Assembly: GCA_902636025.1 (NCBI GenBank)
Contig: CACPQG010000001.1
Location: 195,770-259,769, forward strand
Source of the DNA: an uncultured Pelagibacteraceae bacterium
GTDB taxonomy: Bacteria; Pseudomonadota; Alphaproteobacteria; Pelagibacterales; Pelagibacteraceae
Reading direction: 5' to 3'
Length of the DNA stretch: 64,000 nt
Part shown: piece by piece, positions 1-8,956 of the stretch
Layout of the letters: every line of letters starts with the position of its first letter
Position numbering within the stretch: the first letter of the stretch is position 1
Translations under genes and position numbers: made by a program
The notes under the pieces: model-generated
What the model saw: the letters and a program-made list of their open reading frames with translations, nothing else
Database searches by the model: none
What the model was told of the DNA's origin: nothing

Positions 1-452
1 TTCAAAATTGCACTAAAAAAAGAGCTCAAACTTACAAAAAAAAGGAATGGAAAAGTAATCCTTGTCAAAATTATTGTTGCTTCAAGTTTCTCATAATCTT
101 CACTAAAACCTGGAGCAATAAGTAAGATAAACCAAGGCATAAATATTTCTATAATTAAGACTATTAATAAAAGTACAAAACTTAAAAAATTAAAGACATT
201 ATCTGCAAAATTTTTTGCTTCGTTTTTTCCTTTATTCAATTCTGAAATATAACTTGGAATAAATGCTGAATTAAAAGTGCCCTCGGAAAATAATCTTCTA
301 AAAGTATTAGGTATTCTAAATGCTACAAAAAAAGCATCAGCAATAGGTCCTGAACCAAGATAAATTGCAATTAAAACATCTCTCAAATATCCTAAAATTC
401 TACTTATGAGGACAAAGAAACTAAATGTGCTAGTTGACTTAATTAGATTCAT
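1..452 (-). CDS. murJ: Lipid II flippase MurJ (MviN), N-terminal part, cut by window edge
   Basis: Reading the minus strand from an ATG at 450-452 gives about 150 residues that run off the left edge with no stop. The protein starts MNLIKSTSTFSFFVLISRIL and continues with RDVLIAIYLGSGPIADAFFV and FRIPNTFRRLFSEGTFNSAF, the hallmark N-terminal sequence of the MurJ/MviN family of the MOP flippase superfamily. MurJ moves the lipid-linked peptidoglycan precursor lipid II across the inner membrane. Several hydrophobic helices are visible. It is divergent from maeB with a 53-bp gap. An out-of-frame ATG seven bases upstream was discounted. The C-terminal three quarters lie outside the window, so integrity cannot be judged. 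Confidence 0.93.
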   Translation of the reverse strand, partial: MNLIKSTSTFSFFVLISRILGYLRDVLIAIYLGSGPIADAFFVAFRIPNTFRRLFSEGTFNSAFIPSYISELNKGKNEAKNFADNVFNFLSFVLLLIVLIIEIFMPWFILLIAPGFSEDYEKLEATIILTRITFPFLFFVSLSSFFSAIL

Positions 453-505
453 AAATCATATTAGTCTTATAAATTAGTTCTATTTACATATCTATTTAAT
501 AAAAT

Positions 506-2794
506 ATGAAAAAAAAAAAAATTGAACATTACTCTGATAAAGAAGCTCTAGATTTCCATCATAATAATAAATCTGGCAAGATTGAGATAATTTCCTCTAA
601 ACCTATGACTACAAAAAGGGATCTAGCTTTAGCATATTCTCCAGGAGTCGCTGCCCCTGTAAAAGCAATATCAAGAAATCCTGAAGCTGCTTATGATTAC
701 ACAAGTAAAGGAAATTTGGTAGCTGTTATAAGTAATGGCTCAGCAATTTTGGGAATGGGTAATCTTGGAGCGCTTGCCTCAAAACCAGTTATGGAAGGAA
801 AGGCAGTCTTATTTAAACGTTTTGCAGATATCAATTCAATTGATATTGAAATAGATTCTTCAGATCCTGAGGAAATTGTTAAAAGTGTAAAAAGCATTGC
901 TGGAAGTTTTGGTGGGATAAATTTAGAAGATATAGCGGCTCCCGATTGTTTTATAATAGAGGAAAAATTAAAAAAAATATTGAATATTCCAGTTTTTCAT
1001 GATGATCAACATGGTACAGCAATAATAACAACTGCGGCTCTGATTAATGCTTTAGATATTTCAAAAAAATCAATTAAAAAAATAAAAGTTGTAGTCAATG
1101 GAGCTGGTGCTTCAGCTATTGCTTGTACAAACTTATTAAAAAAAACTGGAGTTCCTTCTAAAAATATTACTATGATTGACAGCAAGGGTATTATTTATAA
1201 GGGTAGAGATAATTTAAATAAATGGAAAGTTGCTCATGCGATAGTTACAAAAAAAAGAAGTCTTGATGAAGCAATTAATGGAGCAGATGTTTTTTTAGGA
1301 CTATCTTCTAAGAGCATATTGTCTAAACAAATGGTAAAAAGAATGTCAAAAAACCCAATAATATTCGCTTGCGCTAATCCAGACCCAGAAATAACACCAG
1401 AAGAGGTCGAGGAAGTAAGAAATGATGCTATCATAGCAACCGGTAGATCTGATTATCCAAATCAAGTAAATAATTTAATAGGTTTCCCATACATATTTAG
1501 AGGAGCTCTAGATGTTAGAGCAAAAACAATTAATGAAGAAATGAAAATAGCCGCTGCAAATGCTATTGCCTCATTAGCAAGGGAAAGAGTTCCTGATGAG
1601 GTTGTTGCTGCAATGGGAGGGGAAAGGCCATCTTACGGCAAGGATTATATAATACCCTCGACTTTTGATCCAAGATTAATAAGTGTAATTCCTGTTGCAG
1701 TAGCAAAAGCAGCGATGGAAACTGGTGTAGCAAGAAAAAAAATAGAAAACTTTGAAACTTATTCAGAACAACTTAAACAAAGATTGGACCCTTCTGTTAC
1801 TATTATGCAGGGTATTAACAATCAAATTAAAAAAAACCAAAAGAGAGTAGTTTTTGCAGATGGAGAAGATGAAGAAACCTTAAAAGCTGCAATCGCTTTT
1901 AAAAAGGGTGGATTAGGTGTACCAATAATTGTGGCCAAGGAAGAAATCATTAAAAAAAAATTGAAAGAAATTGGTTATAGTGAAAACTTAGACATTAAAA
2001 TAATTAACTCAAAAAATAGAATTTTGCGTGAAAAATATGTCAAATTTTTATTTAAAAAACTACATAGAAAAGAAGGTCTACTTGAAAGGGATTGTGATAA
2101 GTTAATTAGAAATGATCGTGTTGTTTGGTCATCTTGTATGGTTGAGTGTGGTGATGCAGATGCAATGGTAACTGGGAATACTAGAAGATATGCATCATCT
2201 CTTAAAAAAGTTGTTAAAGTCGTTGATGCAAGACCTGGTGAGATAATGTTTGGCCTTAATATGATTGTGAGTAGAGGTAAGACGGTATTTATAGCTGATA
2301 CCACTGTTCATGAGTATCCAACTTCAAAACAAATGGCTGAAATTGCAATTTCGGCTTCAAGAGTAGTAAGATTGTTTGGATTTGATCCAAAAGTTGCTTT
2401 TCTATCTCATTCTACTTTTGGGCAACCAATTACTAGTAGAACTAAACATATCAGAGATGCAGTAGATATATTAAAATCGATGAAAGTAGATTTTAAGTTT
2501 GATGGTGATATGCAGCCTGATGTTGCTCTTAGTATAGAATATAAAGAACTATATCCGTTTTCAGAAATAGTTGGAAAAGCAAATGTTTTAGTTATGCCAG
2601 GTCAACATAGTGCTGCAATAGCATATAAAATGATGAAAACTTTAGGAGGAGCAAAAGTAATTGGCCCACTTCTAATTGGATTAGGCAGAGCGATAGAAAT
2701 TGTTCCCTTAAGATCATCAACATCTGAAATACTAAATCTTGCTTCTGTAGCAGCCTACTCCGCGGGAGTAATAAATTATGGAAAAGTTAACTGA
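506..2794 (+). CDS. maeB: NADP-dependent malic enzyme with C-terminal phosphotransacetylase-like domain
   Basis: Decarboxylates malate to pyruvate with reduction of NAD(P). The 762 residues match the long MaeB architecture. The malic enzyme domain carries AYSPGVAAP (43-51), NGSAILGMGNLG (77-88), the metal-site motif FHDDQHG (164-170) and the dinucleotide-binding NGAGASAIA (198-206). From about residue 440 a phosphotransacetylase-like domain follows, beginning near RVVFADGEDE; in characterised MaeB proteins this domain is regulatory (acetyl-CoA sensing) rather than an active Pta. The ATG at 506 has no clear Shine-Dalgarno sequence, only an A-rich leader. In this window it fits with the acs and mcl-mtkAB genes as part of C2/C4 carbon handling. 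Confidence 0.96.
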   Translation: MKKKKIEHYSDKEALDFHHNNKSGKIEIISSKPMTTKRDLALAYSPGVAAPVKAISRNPEAAYDYTSKGNLVAVISNGSAILGMGNLGALASKPVMEGKAVLFKRFADINSIDIEIDSSDPEEIVKSVKSIAGSFGGINLEDIAAPDCFIIEEKLKKILNIPVFHDDQHGTAIITTAALINALDISKKSIKKIKVVVNGAGASAIACTNLLKKTGVPSKNITMIDSKGIIYKGRDNLNKWKVAHAIVTKKRSLDEAINGADVFLGLSSKSILSKQMVKRMSKNPIIFACANPDPEITPEEVEEVRNDAIIATGRSDYPNQVNNLIGFPYIFRGALDVRAKTINEEMKIAAANAIASLARERVPDEVVAAMGGERPSYGKDYIIPSTFDPRLISVIPVAVAKAAMETGVARKKIENFETYSEQLKQRLDPSVTIMQGINNQIKKNQKRVVFADGEDEETLKAAIAFKKGGLGVPIIVAKEEIIKKKLKEIGYSENLDIKIINSKNRILREKYVKFLFKKLHRKEGLLERDCDKLIRNDRVVWSSCMVECGDADAMVTGNTRRYASSLKKVVKVVDARPGEIMFGLNMIVSRGKTVFIADTTVHEYPTSKQMAEIAISASRVVRLFGFDPKVAFLSHSTFGQPITSRTKHIRDAVDILKSMKVDFKFDGDMQPDVALSIEYKELYPFSEIVGKANVLVMPGQHSAAIAYKMMKTLGGAKVIGPLLIGLGRAIEIVPLRSSTSEILNLASVAAYSAGVINYGKVN

Positions 2795-2799
2795 AAGAA

Positions 2800-3093
2800 A
2801 TGTTAACTGAGATTATTCTATTATCTATTTTATATTTTATATTTCTCTGGTCAAAAGCCTGGATAAAATATTTTAATAAAATGGATAAAAGGTTTGGGAA
2901 TTCCGTGTGGAGATGGAGTTATGATTATCCAGTTAAAGGAAAAAGAGATATTTCTATTTTAGATGATGAAGATTTTGTTTTACTTAGAAGAAAAAGAAAT
3001 AGAGCTGTAACAATTATGTACTCAATAGTTTTTTTAAGTTTTATAATCTTAATGTCCTTTGTTAGTCAAATATTATTAATAATTTTGACTTAG
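2800..3093 (+). CDS. Small membrane protein of unknown function
   Basis: A 97-residue protein starting six bases after the maeB stop, so probably co-transcribed with it. It has a hydrophobic N-terminal helix (about residues 4-20), a basic and aromatic middle containing WRWSYDYPVKGKRD, then a second membrane helix at about 72-96. I do not recognise a family. Its TAG stop overlaps the TAA stop of the convergent BON lipoprotein gene in a shared 4-base TTAG. Two-helix topology is an inference from hydrophobicity. Confidence 0.75.
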   Translation: MLTEIILLSILYFIFLWSKAWIKYFNKMDKRFGNSVWRWSYDYPVKGKRDISILDDEDFVLLRRKRNRAVTIMYSIVFLSFIILMSFVSQILLIILT

Positions 3094-3683
3094 TCTTTTT
3101 GAATTCTTAAATCCTCTACAAGTAAAATACTAGCAATAACTCTTTCAACATCTGGAATAACTTTAGCTTCTTTTATAACCTCTTTTTGCTCCTCTTTTGT
3201 CTGAGCAATGCCATAAACATAGATTTTTTTTTTATAGGTATCGATATTGTAATTTGTTGATTTAATATTATTATTTAACATTAGAGCCGATCTTAGTTGA
3301 GATGTAATTAAAAGATCTATAGCCGACTGCTTAAAATTAAATTCTTCTTTAATAATTATATTATTTCTTACAGATCTTACACCTTTTGTCTCCCAGCCCA
3401 TCTTAGTTATCTTTAATTTTTCCTCAGGGTCATCCACTTTTCCAGTAAAAAAAATCCTTCCATCTAAAACTTTTGTATTTATCGATAAAAGATATTTTTT
3501 ATCTACAAGTAATAATCTAGCTGTTAAATTTTTTTGCATTATATTGTCATCTATTTGTGTTCCTAAGGACCTTGGATCAATTGCAATGCTTACTCCTGTT
3601 CCAAATAGTCCCTGTGAAGATGTTCCAACACATCCATTCAATATTATAAAAAGTAATGGTAATAATAAGAGTTTATTTTTCAT
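3090..3683 (-). CDS. BON-domain outer-membrane/periplasmic lipoprotein (OsmY/Dolp-like)
   Basis: 197 residues with a lipoprotein signal peptide: KNKLLLLPLLFIILNGC places the lipidated cysteine at about residue 18. The rest fits two tandem BON domains, roughly residues 45-115 (LLSINTKVLDGRIFFTGKV) and 120-190 (IDTYKKKIYVYGIAQTKEE). BON domains bind phospholipid in envelope-maintenance proteins such as DolP and OsmY. The gene overlaps the end of rsmI by 11 bases. In many proteobacteria yraN sits between rsmI and the BON lipoprotein gene; no yraN is present here. Function at the family level is solid; the specific role is inferred. Confidence 0.85.
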   Translation of the reverse strand: MKNKLLLLPLLFIILNGCVGTSSQGLFGTGVSIAIDPRSLGTQIDDNIMQKNLTARLLLVDKKYLLSINTKVLDGRIFFTGKVDDPEEKLKITKMGWETKGVRSVRNNIIIKEEFNFKQSAIDLLITSQLRSALMLNNNIKSTNYNIDTYKKKIYVYGIAQTKEEQKEVIKEAKVIPDVERVIASILLVEDLRIQKD

Positions 3684-4536
3684 TTTTTAATTGAAGACAA
3701 TAATTGTAAATATCTTTCTTTGGTATATCTTTATTTTTTTTTATTTCATTTACAATGTCTTTAATGCTTAATTTTTTCATCAGTTTTCTTATTTTATTTT
3801 TGTCTTGATTTAATAATTTGTTTTTTGATTCGTTTTCAATTTTTTCAGATAGTACTAATGTAATTTCTCCTCGCAGTTCAATATTAAAATTTTTTATTTT
3901 TGAAACACTTAACCTAAAGTGTTCTTCGTACATTTTTGTTAATTCTTTACATATAAACATATTTCTGTCTGAAAAATATTTTTCAAAATAGATAAAATTT
4001 TTTTTAAATTTTTTGGCTGATATAAAAAAAACTATTGTTAAATTCAATTTTGATAAAGCACCAAGATCACTTTTAATTTCTTTTAATTTTTCAGGAAAAA
4101 AACCATAAAAGATAAATTTATCTGAAAAACCACTGATTGAAACAGCTGAGATCACTGATGATGGTCCTGGAATTGAAAAAATATTTAATTTTTTATTTAT
4201 GCACTCATTTACAAGAATTAACCCTGGGTCTGATATGCAGGGCGTTCCTGCGTCAGAAACTATTGATACTATTTTACCGCTTTCAATCAAGCTTGTAATT
4301 TTATTCAAGCTCTTTTTCTCATTAAATTTATGATATGCAAAAAGCTCTTTATTTTTTATATTATATTTATCTAAAATTTTTTTTGATACTCTGGTATCTT
4401 CACACAAAATTAGGTCTGATAATTTAAGAATTTCTAAGGCATTTAGTGTAATATCCATTAAATTACCAATTGGTGTAGAAACCACATATAAACCACTTTT
4501 AAAGTTTATAAATTTTTTTTGATCTAATGGAATCAT
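3673..4536 (-). CDS. rsmI: 16S rRNA (cytidine(1402)-2'-O)-methyltransferase RsmI
   Basis: The enzyme 2'-O-methylates C1402 in the decoding centre of 16S rRNA. Its 287 residues match the family. The signature GLYVVSTPIGNLMDITLNAL lies at about 16-35, with CEDTRVSKKIL at about 45-55, SIVSDAGTPCISDPG near 92-106 and IPGPSSVISAVSISG near 121-135, the tetrapyrrole-methylase fold that binds S-adenosylmethionine. Translation appears coupled to the downstream BON lipoprotein by an 11-base overlap. It is divergent from the LpoA-like gene at 4568 with only 31 bases between starts. Confidence 0.95.
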   Translation of the reverse strand: MIPLDQKKFINFKSGLYVVSTPIGNLMDITLNALEILKLSDLILCEDTRVSKKILDKYNIKNKELFAYHKFNEKKSLNKITSLIESGKIVSIVSDAGTPCISDPGLILVNECINKKLNIFSIPGPSSVISAVSISGFSDKFIFYGFFPEKLKEIKSDLGALSKLNLTIVFFISAKKFKKNFIYFEKYFSDRNMFICKELTKMYEEHFRLSVSKIKNFNIELRGEITLVLSEKIENESKNKLLNQDKNKIRKLMKKLSIKDIVNEIKKNKDIPKKDIYNYCLQLKNEK

Positions 4537-4567
4537 TAATGAATATAATTATAATAAAGATTAATAA

Positions 4568-5716
4568 ATGAAAGTAGATATTAAGTTTTTTTTTATAATA
4601 ACTTTGTTAATAATTTTTCCTAAGTTTGCTCAAGGAAATAGTGAAATTAAAATCGGATTATTAGCACCATTTTCAGGAGAATTTGAAAATATAGGTAAAT
4701 CAATATTTAACTCGGCAAGAATAGCCATAAAAAAAATAGATAACGATATGATAAATATCTTACCACGTGACACTAAAGCTGAAAATTTAGAAACACTTAA
4801 AAAGGTTGAGGAATTATACATAGAGGGTGTAAGAATTTTCATAGGACCAGTTTTTAATAAAAATCTTAAAGGACTTGAAAAATTTCAAGATGCCTACTTT
4901 TTATCTTTAACAAACAAAACTTTGAACAATCCAAAAAACGTTATTAGTGCTGGCATCAATGCTAGATCTCAATTTCGTGCAATTAAAAAATATAAACAAT
5001 TAAATGATTTAAAAAAAACATTAATTTTAATCCCAAAAAAAGATTATAAAGAAGAAATAGAGATAGCGATAAAAGAAACAAAGTTTAAAGCTAAGAAAGT
5101 TTTTTACTATGACACAGAACCTACCAAATTAACAAAACAGATAGAAAAAATAACAAGATATCAAATAAGAAAACAAAACTTAGAGGATGAGATTAAACGT
5201 ATTGAAAATTCAGACGAGGAAAATAAAGAAAAAAAAATAGAAATTTTAAGTAAAAGAGATACGTTAGGAAAAGTAGGTTATGACTCGGTTGTAATAGCAG
5301 ATTTTGATGAAAGTTTAAAAAGTGTTACAACATCACTTTTATATACTGATGTATCTCCAAAAGATGTAAATTTTATTTCCCTTAATCAATGGTTTGATGA
5401 AACTTTGTTCAAAGAAACAGCATCCCAACCAATAAGTTTTCCTTCGGTAGATAAAGAAAACTTTGATCAATTCAAAAAAAATTTTACAGAATTTTATAAT
5501 ACAGAACCGAACCAGCTTTCTTTGATAACATATGACCTGGTTGGTTTGGTTTATTATATTCTTTTACAAAATAATTTCGAAGTAAGTGAAAAAATTTTTA
5601 GTAAAGAAAATAAATTCAAGGGAATATCTGGTATTTTTCAAATTAAAGATAAAGAAATAAATCATGAGTTAAATTTTTATAGTGTAAGCGAAGACAGTTT
5701 TATAAAAATTTTTTGA
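4568..5716 (+). CDS. Penicillin-binding-protein activator LpoA/LppC-like periplasmic protein
   Basis: 382 residues with a signal peptide (hydrophobic residues 6-20, then FAQGNSE). Mature sequence starts IKIGLLAPFSGEFENIGKSI, the beginning of a type-1 periplasmic-binding-protein fold as found in the LppC/LpoA C-terminal domain and in branched-chain amino-acid binding proteins. A Lys/Glu-rich segment around residues 190-225 (RQNLEDEIKRIENSDEE region) looks like an extended helix. There is no lipobox cysteine, so it is predicted periplasmic rather than lipid-anchored. LppC-type proteins next to rsmI are common in proteobacteria, which supports a cell-wall synthesis role. An ABC-type solute receptor is the alternative. 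It converges on rdgB with a 17-base overlap. Confidence 0.8.
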   Translation: MKVDIKFFFIITLLIIFPKFAQGNSEIKIGLLAPFSGEFENIGKSIFNSARIAIKKIDNDMINILPRDTKAENLETLKKVEELYIEGVRIFIGPVFNKNLKGLEKFQDAYFLSLTNKTLNNPKNVISAGINARSQFRAIKKYKQLNDLKKTLILIPKKDYKEEIEIAIKETKFKAKKVFYYDTEPTKLTKQIEKITRYQIRKQNLEDEIKRIENSDEENKEKKIEILSKRDTLGKVGYDSVVIADFDESLKSVTTSLLYTDVSPKDVNFISLNQWFDETLFKETASQPISFPSVDKENFDQFKKNFTEFYNTEPNQLSLITYDLVGLVYYILLQNNFEVSEKIFSKENKFKGISGIFQIKDKEINHELNFYSVSEDSFIKIF

Positions 5717-6302
5717 TTTTATGGAACGCTTTTGCCCTGTGATCAATTTTAATTTTACTTTTATATTTCATCTGTCCAAATGTTGATTTTTTTCCACTTG
5801 GAATAAATATCGGGTCATATCCAAAACCATTTTTTCCAATTTTTTTATTTGAAATTGTACCTTCAACTTTTCCAATAGAGTGAATACTTTTTATTTTTGG
5901 TCCACAAATACTAAGTGCACAAACAAATCTAGCATTAATTTTTTTCTTTTTCCAATTTTTATCTACCTTATTGAGTTCTCTGAAAACCCTTTTTATTGCT
6001 AAATTAAAATTACTTTTTTTTCCACCCCACCTCGCTGAGAATATTCCTGGTTTTTTATTTAAGATATCAATTTCTAACCCGGAGTCATCTGCTAAACAAA
6101 TCATGCTGGTTTTTTTAGAAAAATATTTTGATTTCAAATATGAATTTTGTAAAAATGTCTTACCCGTTTCTTTTGGGCTTTTGAGTTTATAATTAATTAT
6201 TGAGTCTGCATTTATATATTTTGGTAATAACTGCCTAATTTCTCTTACTTTTCCTGGATTATTTGAGCCTATAATTAAATTTTGAATTTTTTTTGTTTTC
6301 AT
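5700..6302 (-). CDS. rdgB: Non-canonical purine NTP pyrophosphatase (RdgB/HAM1)
   Basis: Hydrolyses XTP, dITP and related deaminated purine triphosphates to protect DNA and RNA. The 200 residues match the family. IIGSNNPGKVREIRQLL (about 10-26) is the substrate-binding N terminus; ADDSGLEIDILNKKPGIFSA (about 71-90) contains the catalytic aspartates; the C-terminal region has KNGFGYDPIFIPSG and FGQMKYKSKIKIDHRAKAF. The 3' end overlaps the LpoA-like gene by 17 bases on the other strand. It is divergent from grpE by 36 bases. Confidence 0.95.
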   Translation of the reverse strand: MKTKKIQNLIIGSNNPGKVREIRQLLPKYINADSIINYKLKSPKETGKTFLQNSYLKSKYFSKKTSMICLADDSGLEIDILNKKPGIFSARWGGKKSNFNLAIKRVFRELNKVDKNWKKKKINARFVCALSICGPKIKSIHSIGKVEGTISNKKIGKNGFGYDPIFIPSGKKSTFGQMKYKSKIKIDHRAKAFHKIKKFL

Positions 6303-6330
6303 CTAGAAATTTTAAATTTCCTTACCATAT
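6303..6330 (+). promoter_or_regulatory. Weak heat-shock (sigma-32-like) promoter of grpE
   Basis: CTAG at 6303-6306, then exactly 17 bases, then ACCATAT at 6324-6330. This has the same geometry as the better matches upstream of dnaK and hslV, with one mismatch in the -35 (CTAG for CTTG). The -10 ends eight bases before the grpE ATG, so a transcript would be nearly leaderless. In this AT-rich DNA the match alone is weak; the shared geometry across heat-shock genes is what makes it worth recording. Confidence 0.4.
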
Positions 6331-6338
6331 AACATTGT

Positions 6339-6971
6339 ATGGACAAAAATAATATCAATAAAAATAATGATGAAAATTTAAAACCAAAACATAAAGATAT
6401 TAAAGACAATACAAAAAAAGAGGTTAAAGAGGAATTGTCTACTGAGGAAAAAATAAAAGAACTTGATGACAAATTAGCAAGAGCATATGCAGAAATGGAA
6501 AATCAGAGACGAAGGTATGAAAGAGAAAAAGATGATGCTTTCGAGTACGGTGGCTTTACTTTTGCTAGAGAAACACTCAACTTGCTGGATAATCTCGATA
6601 GATCTAAAATTTCTCTTGAGAACGATGAGAAATTAAAAAATTCTGATTCATTAAAAAAAATTTTTGAGCACCTAGATATTATTAAAAAAGATATGGTCTC
6701 AATTTTTAAAAAAAATAATATTGTACAAATTGAAACAATAAATAAAAAATTAGATCCTAATTTTCATCAAGCCATGATGGAAATTGAAGATGCCTCAAAA
6801 GATCCTGGAACCATTGTTCAAGAAATTCAGACGGGATTTATGATGAAAGATAGACTTTTAAGACCTGCCTTAGTTGCAGTATCAAAAAAACCAAGTAATT
6901 CAGAAAAAAAAGATGAAATTGATAAAAATGAAGAGAAAAAAGATAAAAATCAAGCAAAAACAAGCTTGTAG
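6339..6971 (+). CDS. grpE: GrpE nucleotide-exchange factor
   Basis: Exchange factor for DnaK, releasing ADP in the chaperone cycle. The 210 residues have a charged low-complexity N terminus, a long helix (KIKELDDKLARAYAEMENQRRRYEREKDDA, cited here only by its range of about residues 38-67), and the C-terminal beta domain ending in the family motif QTGFMMKDRLLRPALVAVSK near 173-192. A Lys/Glu/Asp-rich tail of about 20 residues follows. It is first in grpE-dnaK-dnaJ. No hrcA precedes it, so the CIRCE/HrcA control seen in some alphaproteobacteria is not evident; the upstream sequence suggests sigma-32 control instead. Confidence 0.96.
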   Translation: MDKNNINKNNDENLKPKHKDIKDNTKKEVKEELSTEEKIKELDDKLARAYAEMENQRRRYEREKDDAFEYGGFTFARETLNLLDNLDRSKISLENDEKLKNSDSLKKIFEHLDIIKKDMVSIFKKNNIVQIETINKKLDPNFHQAMMEIEDASKDPGTIVQEIQTGFMMKDRLLRPALVAVSKKPSNSEKKDEIDKNEEKKDKNQAKTSL

Positions 6972-6995
6972 ACAAGAAAATCGCACTTATATGAG
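6965..6995 (+). promoter_or_regulatory. Heat-shock sigma-32 (RpoH) promoter of dnaK
   Basis: CTTG at 6965-6968, a 17-base spacer, then CTTATATGAG at 6986-6995. This matches the alphaproteobacterial RpoH consensus CTTG-N17/18-CYTATNTNNG at every specified position. The -35 lies in the last codons of grpE, so dnaK can be boosted independently of grpE. The predicted start of transcription is only about 7 bases before the dnaK ATG, and no Shine-Dalgarno sequence is visible in GACCTTAATAATATG, so the heat-shock transcript would have a very short leader. Confidence 0.75.
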
Positions 6996-7006
6996 ACCTT
7001 AATAAT

Positions 7007-8929
7007 ATGAGTAAAGTAATAGGAATAGATTTAGGAACAACCAATTCTTGTGTAGCTATTATGGATGGTACGCAAGCAAAAGTATTAGAAAATGCAGAAG
7101 GTGCAAGAACCACTCCTTCAGTAGTAGCTTTTACTGATAATGATGAGAAACTAATTGGTCAGCCTGCTAAAAGACAAGCTGTAACTAATCCTGAAAATAC
7201 TATCTTTGCAGTGAAAAGGTTAATTGGTAGAAATTTTAATGATGCTACAGTTAAGAAAGATATTGAAACTGCACCGTTTAAAATAATTAATTCAGATAAA
7301 GGTGATGCTTGGATAGAGGCTAAAGGTCAAAAGTATTCTCCTTCTCAAATTTCAGCTTTTGTCCTTCAGAAAATGAAAGAGACAGCTGAAAAATATTTAG
7401 GACAAGAAGTATCAAAAGCAGTGATTACGGTCCCAGCATATTTTAATGATGCACAGAGACAAGCAACAAAAGATGCTGGTAAAATTGCTGGCCTAGAAGT
7501 TTTAAGAATTATAAATGAGCCAACAGCCGCTTCTTTGGCTTACGGATTAGATAAAAAAGCTAATAAAAAGATTGCAGTATACGATCTAGGTGGTGGTACT
7601 TTTGATGTATCAATTTTAGAATTGGGTGATGGTGTATTTGAAGTTAAATCTACAAATGGTGATACTTTTTTAGGTGGAGAAGATTTTGATAATACAATTG
7701 TAGATTATCTTTTAAACGAATTTAAAAAAGAAAATGGAATCGATTTAAAATCAGATAAATTAGCTTTACAAAGATTAAAAGAGGCAGCTGAAAAAGCTAA
7801 AATAGAACTCTCTTCAGCTACTCAAACAGAAATAAATCTCCCATTTATTACTGCAGATAAAACTGGTCCAAAACATATTAATTTAAAAATGACAAGAGCG
7901 AAACTGGAGGCATTAGTTGAAGACCTGATTTCTAGAACAATTCCACCATGCCAAACAGCTCTAAAGGATGCAGGATTATCAGCAGGAGAAGTCGATGAAA
8001 TTGTTTTAGTAGGTGGGATGACTAGAATGCCAAAAGTAATACAAGAAGTAAAAAACTTTTTTGGCAAGGATCCAAATAAATCAGTTAATCCAGATGAAGT
8101 TGTTGCTATGGGCGCAGCAATTCAAGCTGGTGTTTTACAAGGTGATGTTAAAGATGTTTTACTACTTGACGTAACCCCACTTTCACTTGGAATTGAAACA
8201 CTGGGCGGAGTTTCAACGAAATTAATCGATAAAAATACAACGATACCTACAAAAAAAAGTCAGGTCTTTTCTACAGCTGAAGATAACCAACCTGCTGTAT
8301 CTATCAGGGTTCTTCAAGGAGAAAGAGAAATGGCGACTGATAACAAAGTTTTAGGAAACTTTGAATTAGTTGGTATTGCGCCAGCTCCAAGAGGTGTCCC
8401 ACAAATAGAAGTAACATTTGATATTGATGCAAATGGAATTGTAAACGTTTCTGCTAAAGACAAAGGAACTGGTAAAGAGCAAAAAATTCAGATACAGGCA
8501 TCTGGAGGTCTAAGTGAGGAAGAAATTAACAAAATGGTAAAAGAAGCTGAAGCAAATAAAGAAGCTGATAAAAAGAAAAGAGATTCAGTAGATGCTAGAA
8601 ATCAAGCTGATACGCTTTTACACTCTACAGAAAAAAATCTAAAAGAACATGGATCTAAGGTTTCAGAAGCAGACAAGAAAGCAATTGAGACGGCATCCGC
8701 AAATCTAAGAAATGCCCTTAAAGGTACAGATATAGAAGATATTAAAAAGAAAACTCAAGATTTAGTTCAGTCTTCAATGAAGTTAGGTGAAGCAATATAT
8801 AAATCCCAACAGAGTGCTAAACCTGGAGATGCACCAAAAGAAAAAAAAGAAGAAGGTAAAAAGGACGATAACGTTGTTGATGCAGACTTTGAAGAAGTAA
8901 AAGACGAGAATAAAGAGAAAAGCGCCTAA
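7007..8929 (+). CDS. dnaK: Chaperone DnaK (Hsp70)
   Basis: ATP-driven Hsp70 chaperone, 640 residues, full length. [17 protein letters not shown] (residues 5-21) is the N-terminal phosphate loop; [17 protein letters not shown] and [12 protein letters not shown] follow; [18 protein letters not shown] is the second phosphate motif near 195-212; [18 protein letters not shown] marks the start of the substrate-binding domain. The C-terminal tail is Lys/Glu-rich and ends in a DnaK-type acidic sequence with [10 protein letters not shown]. It sits 35 bases after grpE and 27 before dnaJ. Codon use is slightly richer in G/C than its neighbours, fitting high expression. Confidence 0.99.
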   Translation: MSKVIGIDLGTTNSCVAIMDGTQAKVLENAEGARTTPSVVAFTDNDEKLIGQPAKRQAVTNPENTIFAVKRLIGRNFNDATVKKDIETAPFKIINSDKGDAWIEAKGQKYSPSQISAFVLQKMKETAEKYLGQEVSKAVITVPAYFNDAQRQATKDAGKIAGLEVLRIINEPTAASLAYGLDKKANKKIAVYDLGGGTFDVSILELGDGVFEVKSTNGDTFLGGEDFDNTIVDYLLNEFKKENGIDLKSDKLALQRLKEAAEKAKIELSSATQTEINLPFITADKTGPKHINLKMTRAKLEALVEDLISRTIPPCQTALKDAGLSAGEVDEIVLVGGMTRMPKVIQEVKNFFGKDPNKSVNPDEVVAMGAAIQAGVLQGDVKDVLLLDVTPLSLGIETLGGVSTKLIDKNTTIPTKKSQVFSTAEDNQPAVSIRVLQGEREMATDNKVLGNFELVGIAPAPRGVPQIEVTFDIDANGIVNVSAKDKGTGKEQKIQIQASGGLSEEEINKMVKEAEANKEADKKKRDSVDARNQADTLLHSTEKNLKEHGSKVSEADKKAIETASANLRNALKGTDIEDIKKKTQDLVQSSMKLGEAIYKSQQSAKPGDAPKEKKEEGKKDDNVVDADFEEVKDENKEKSA

Positions 8930-8956
8930 ATAACAACAGATTGTCTCTAAATTGTT

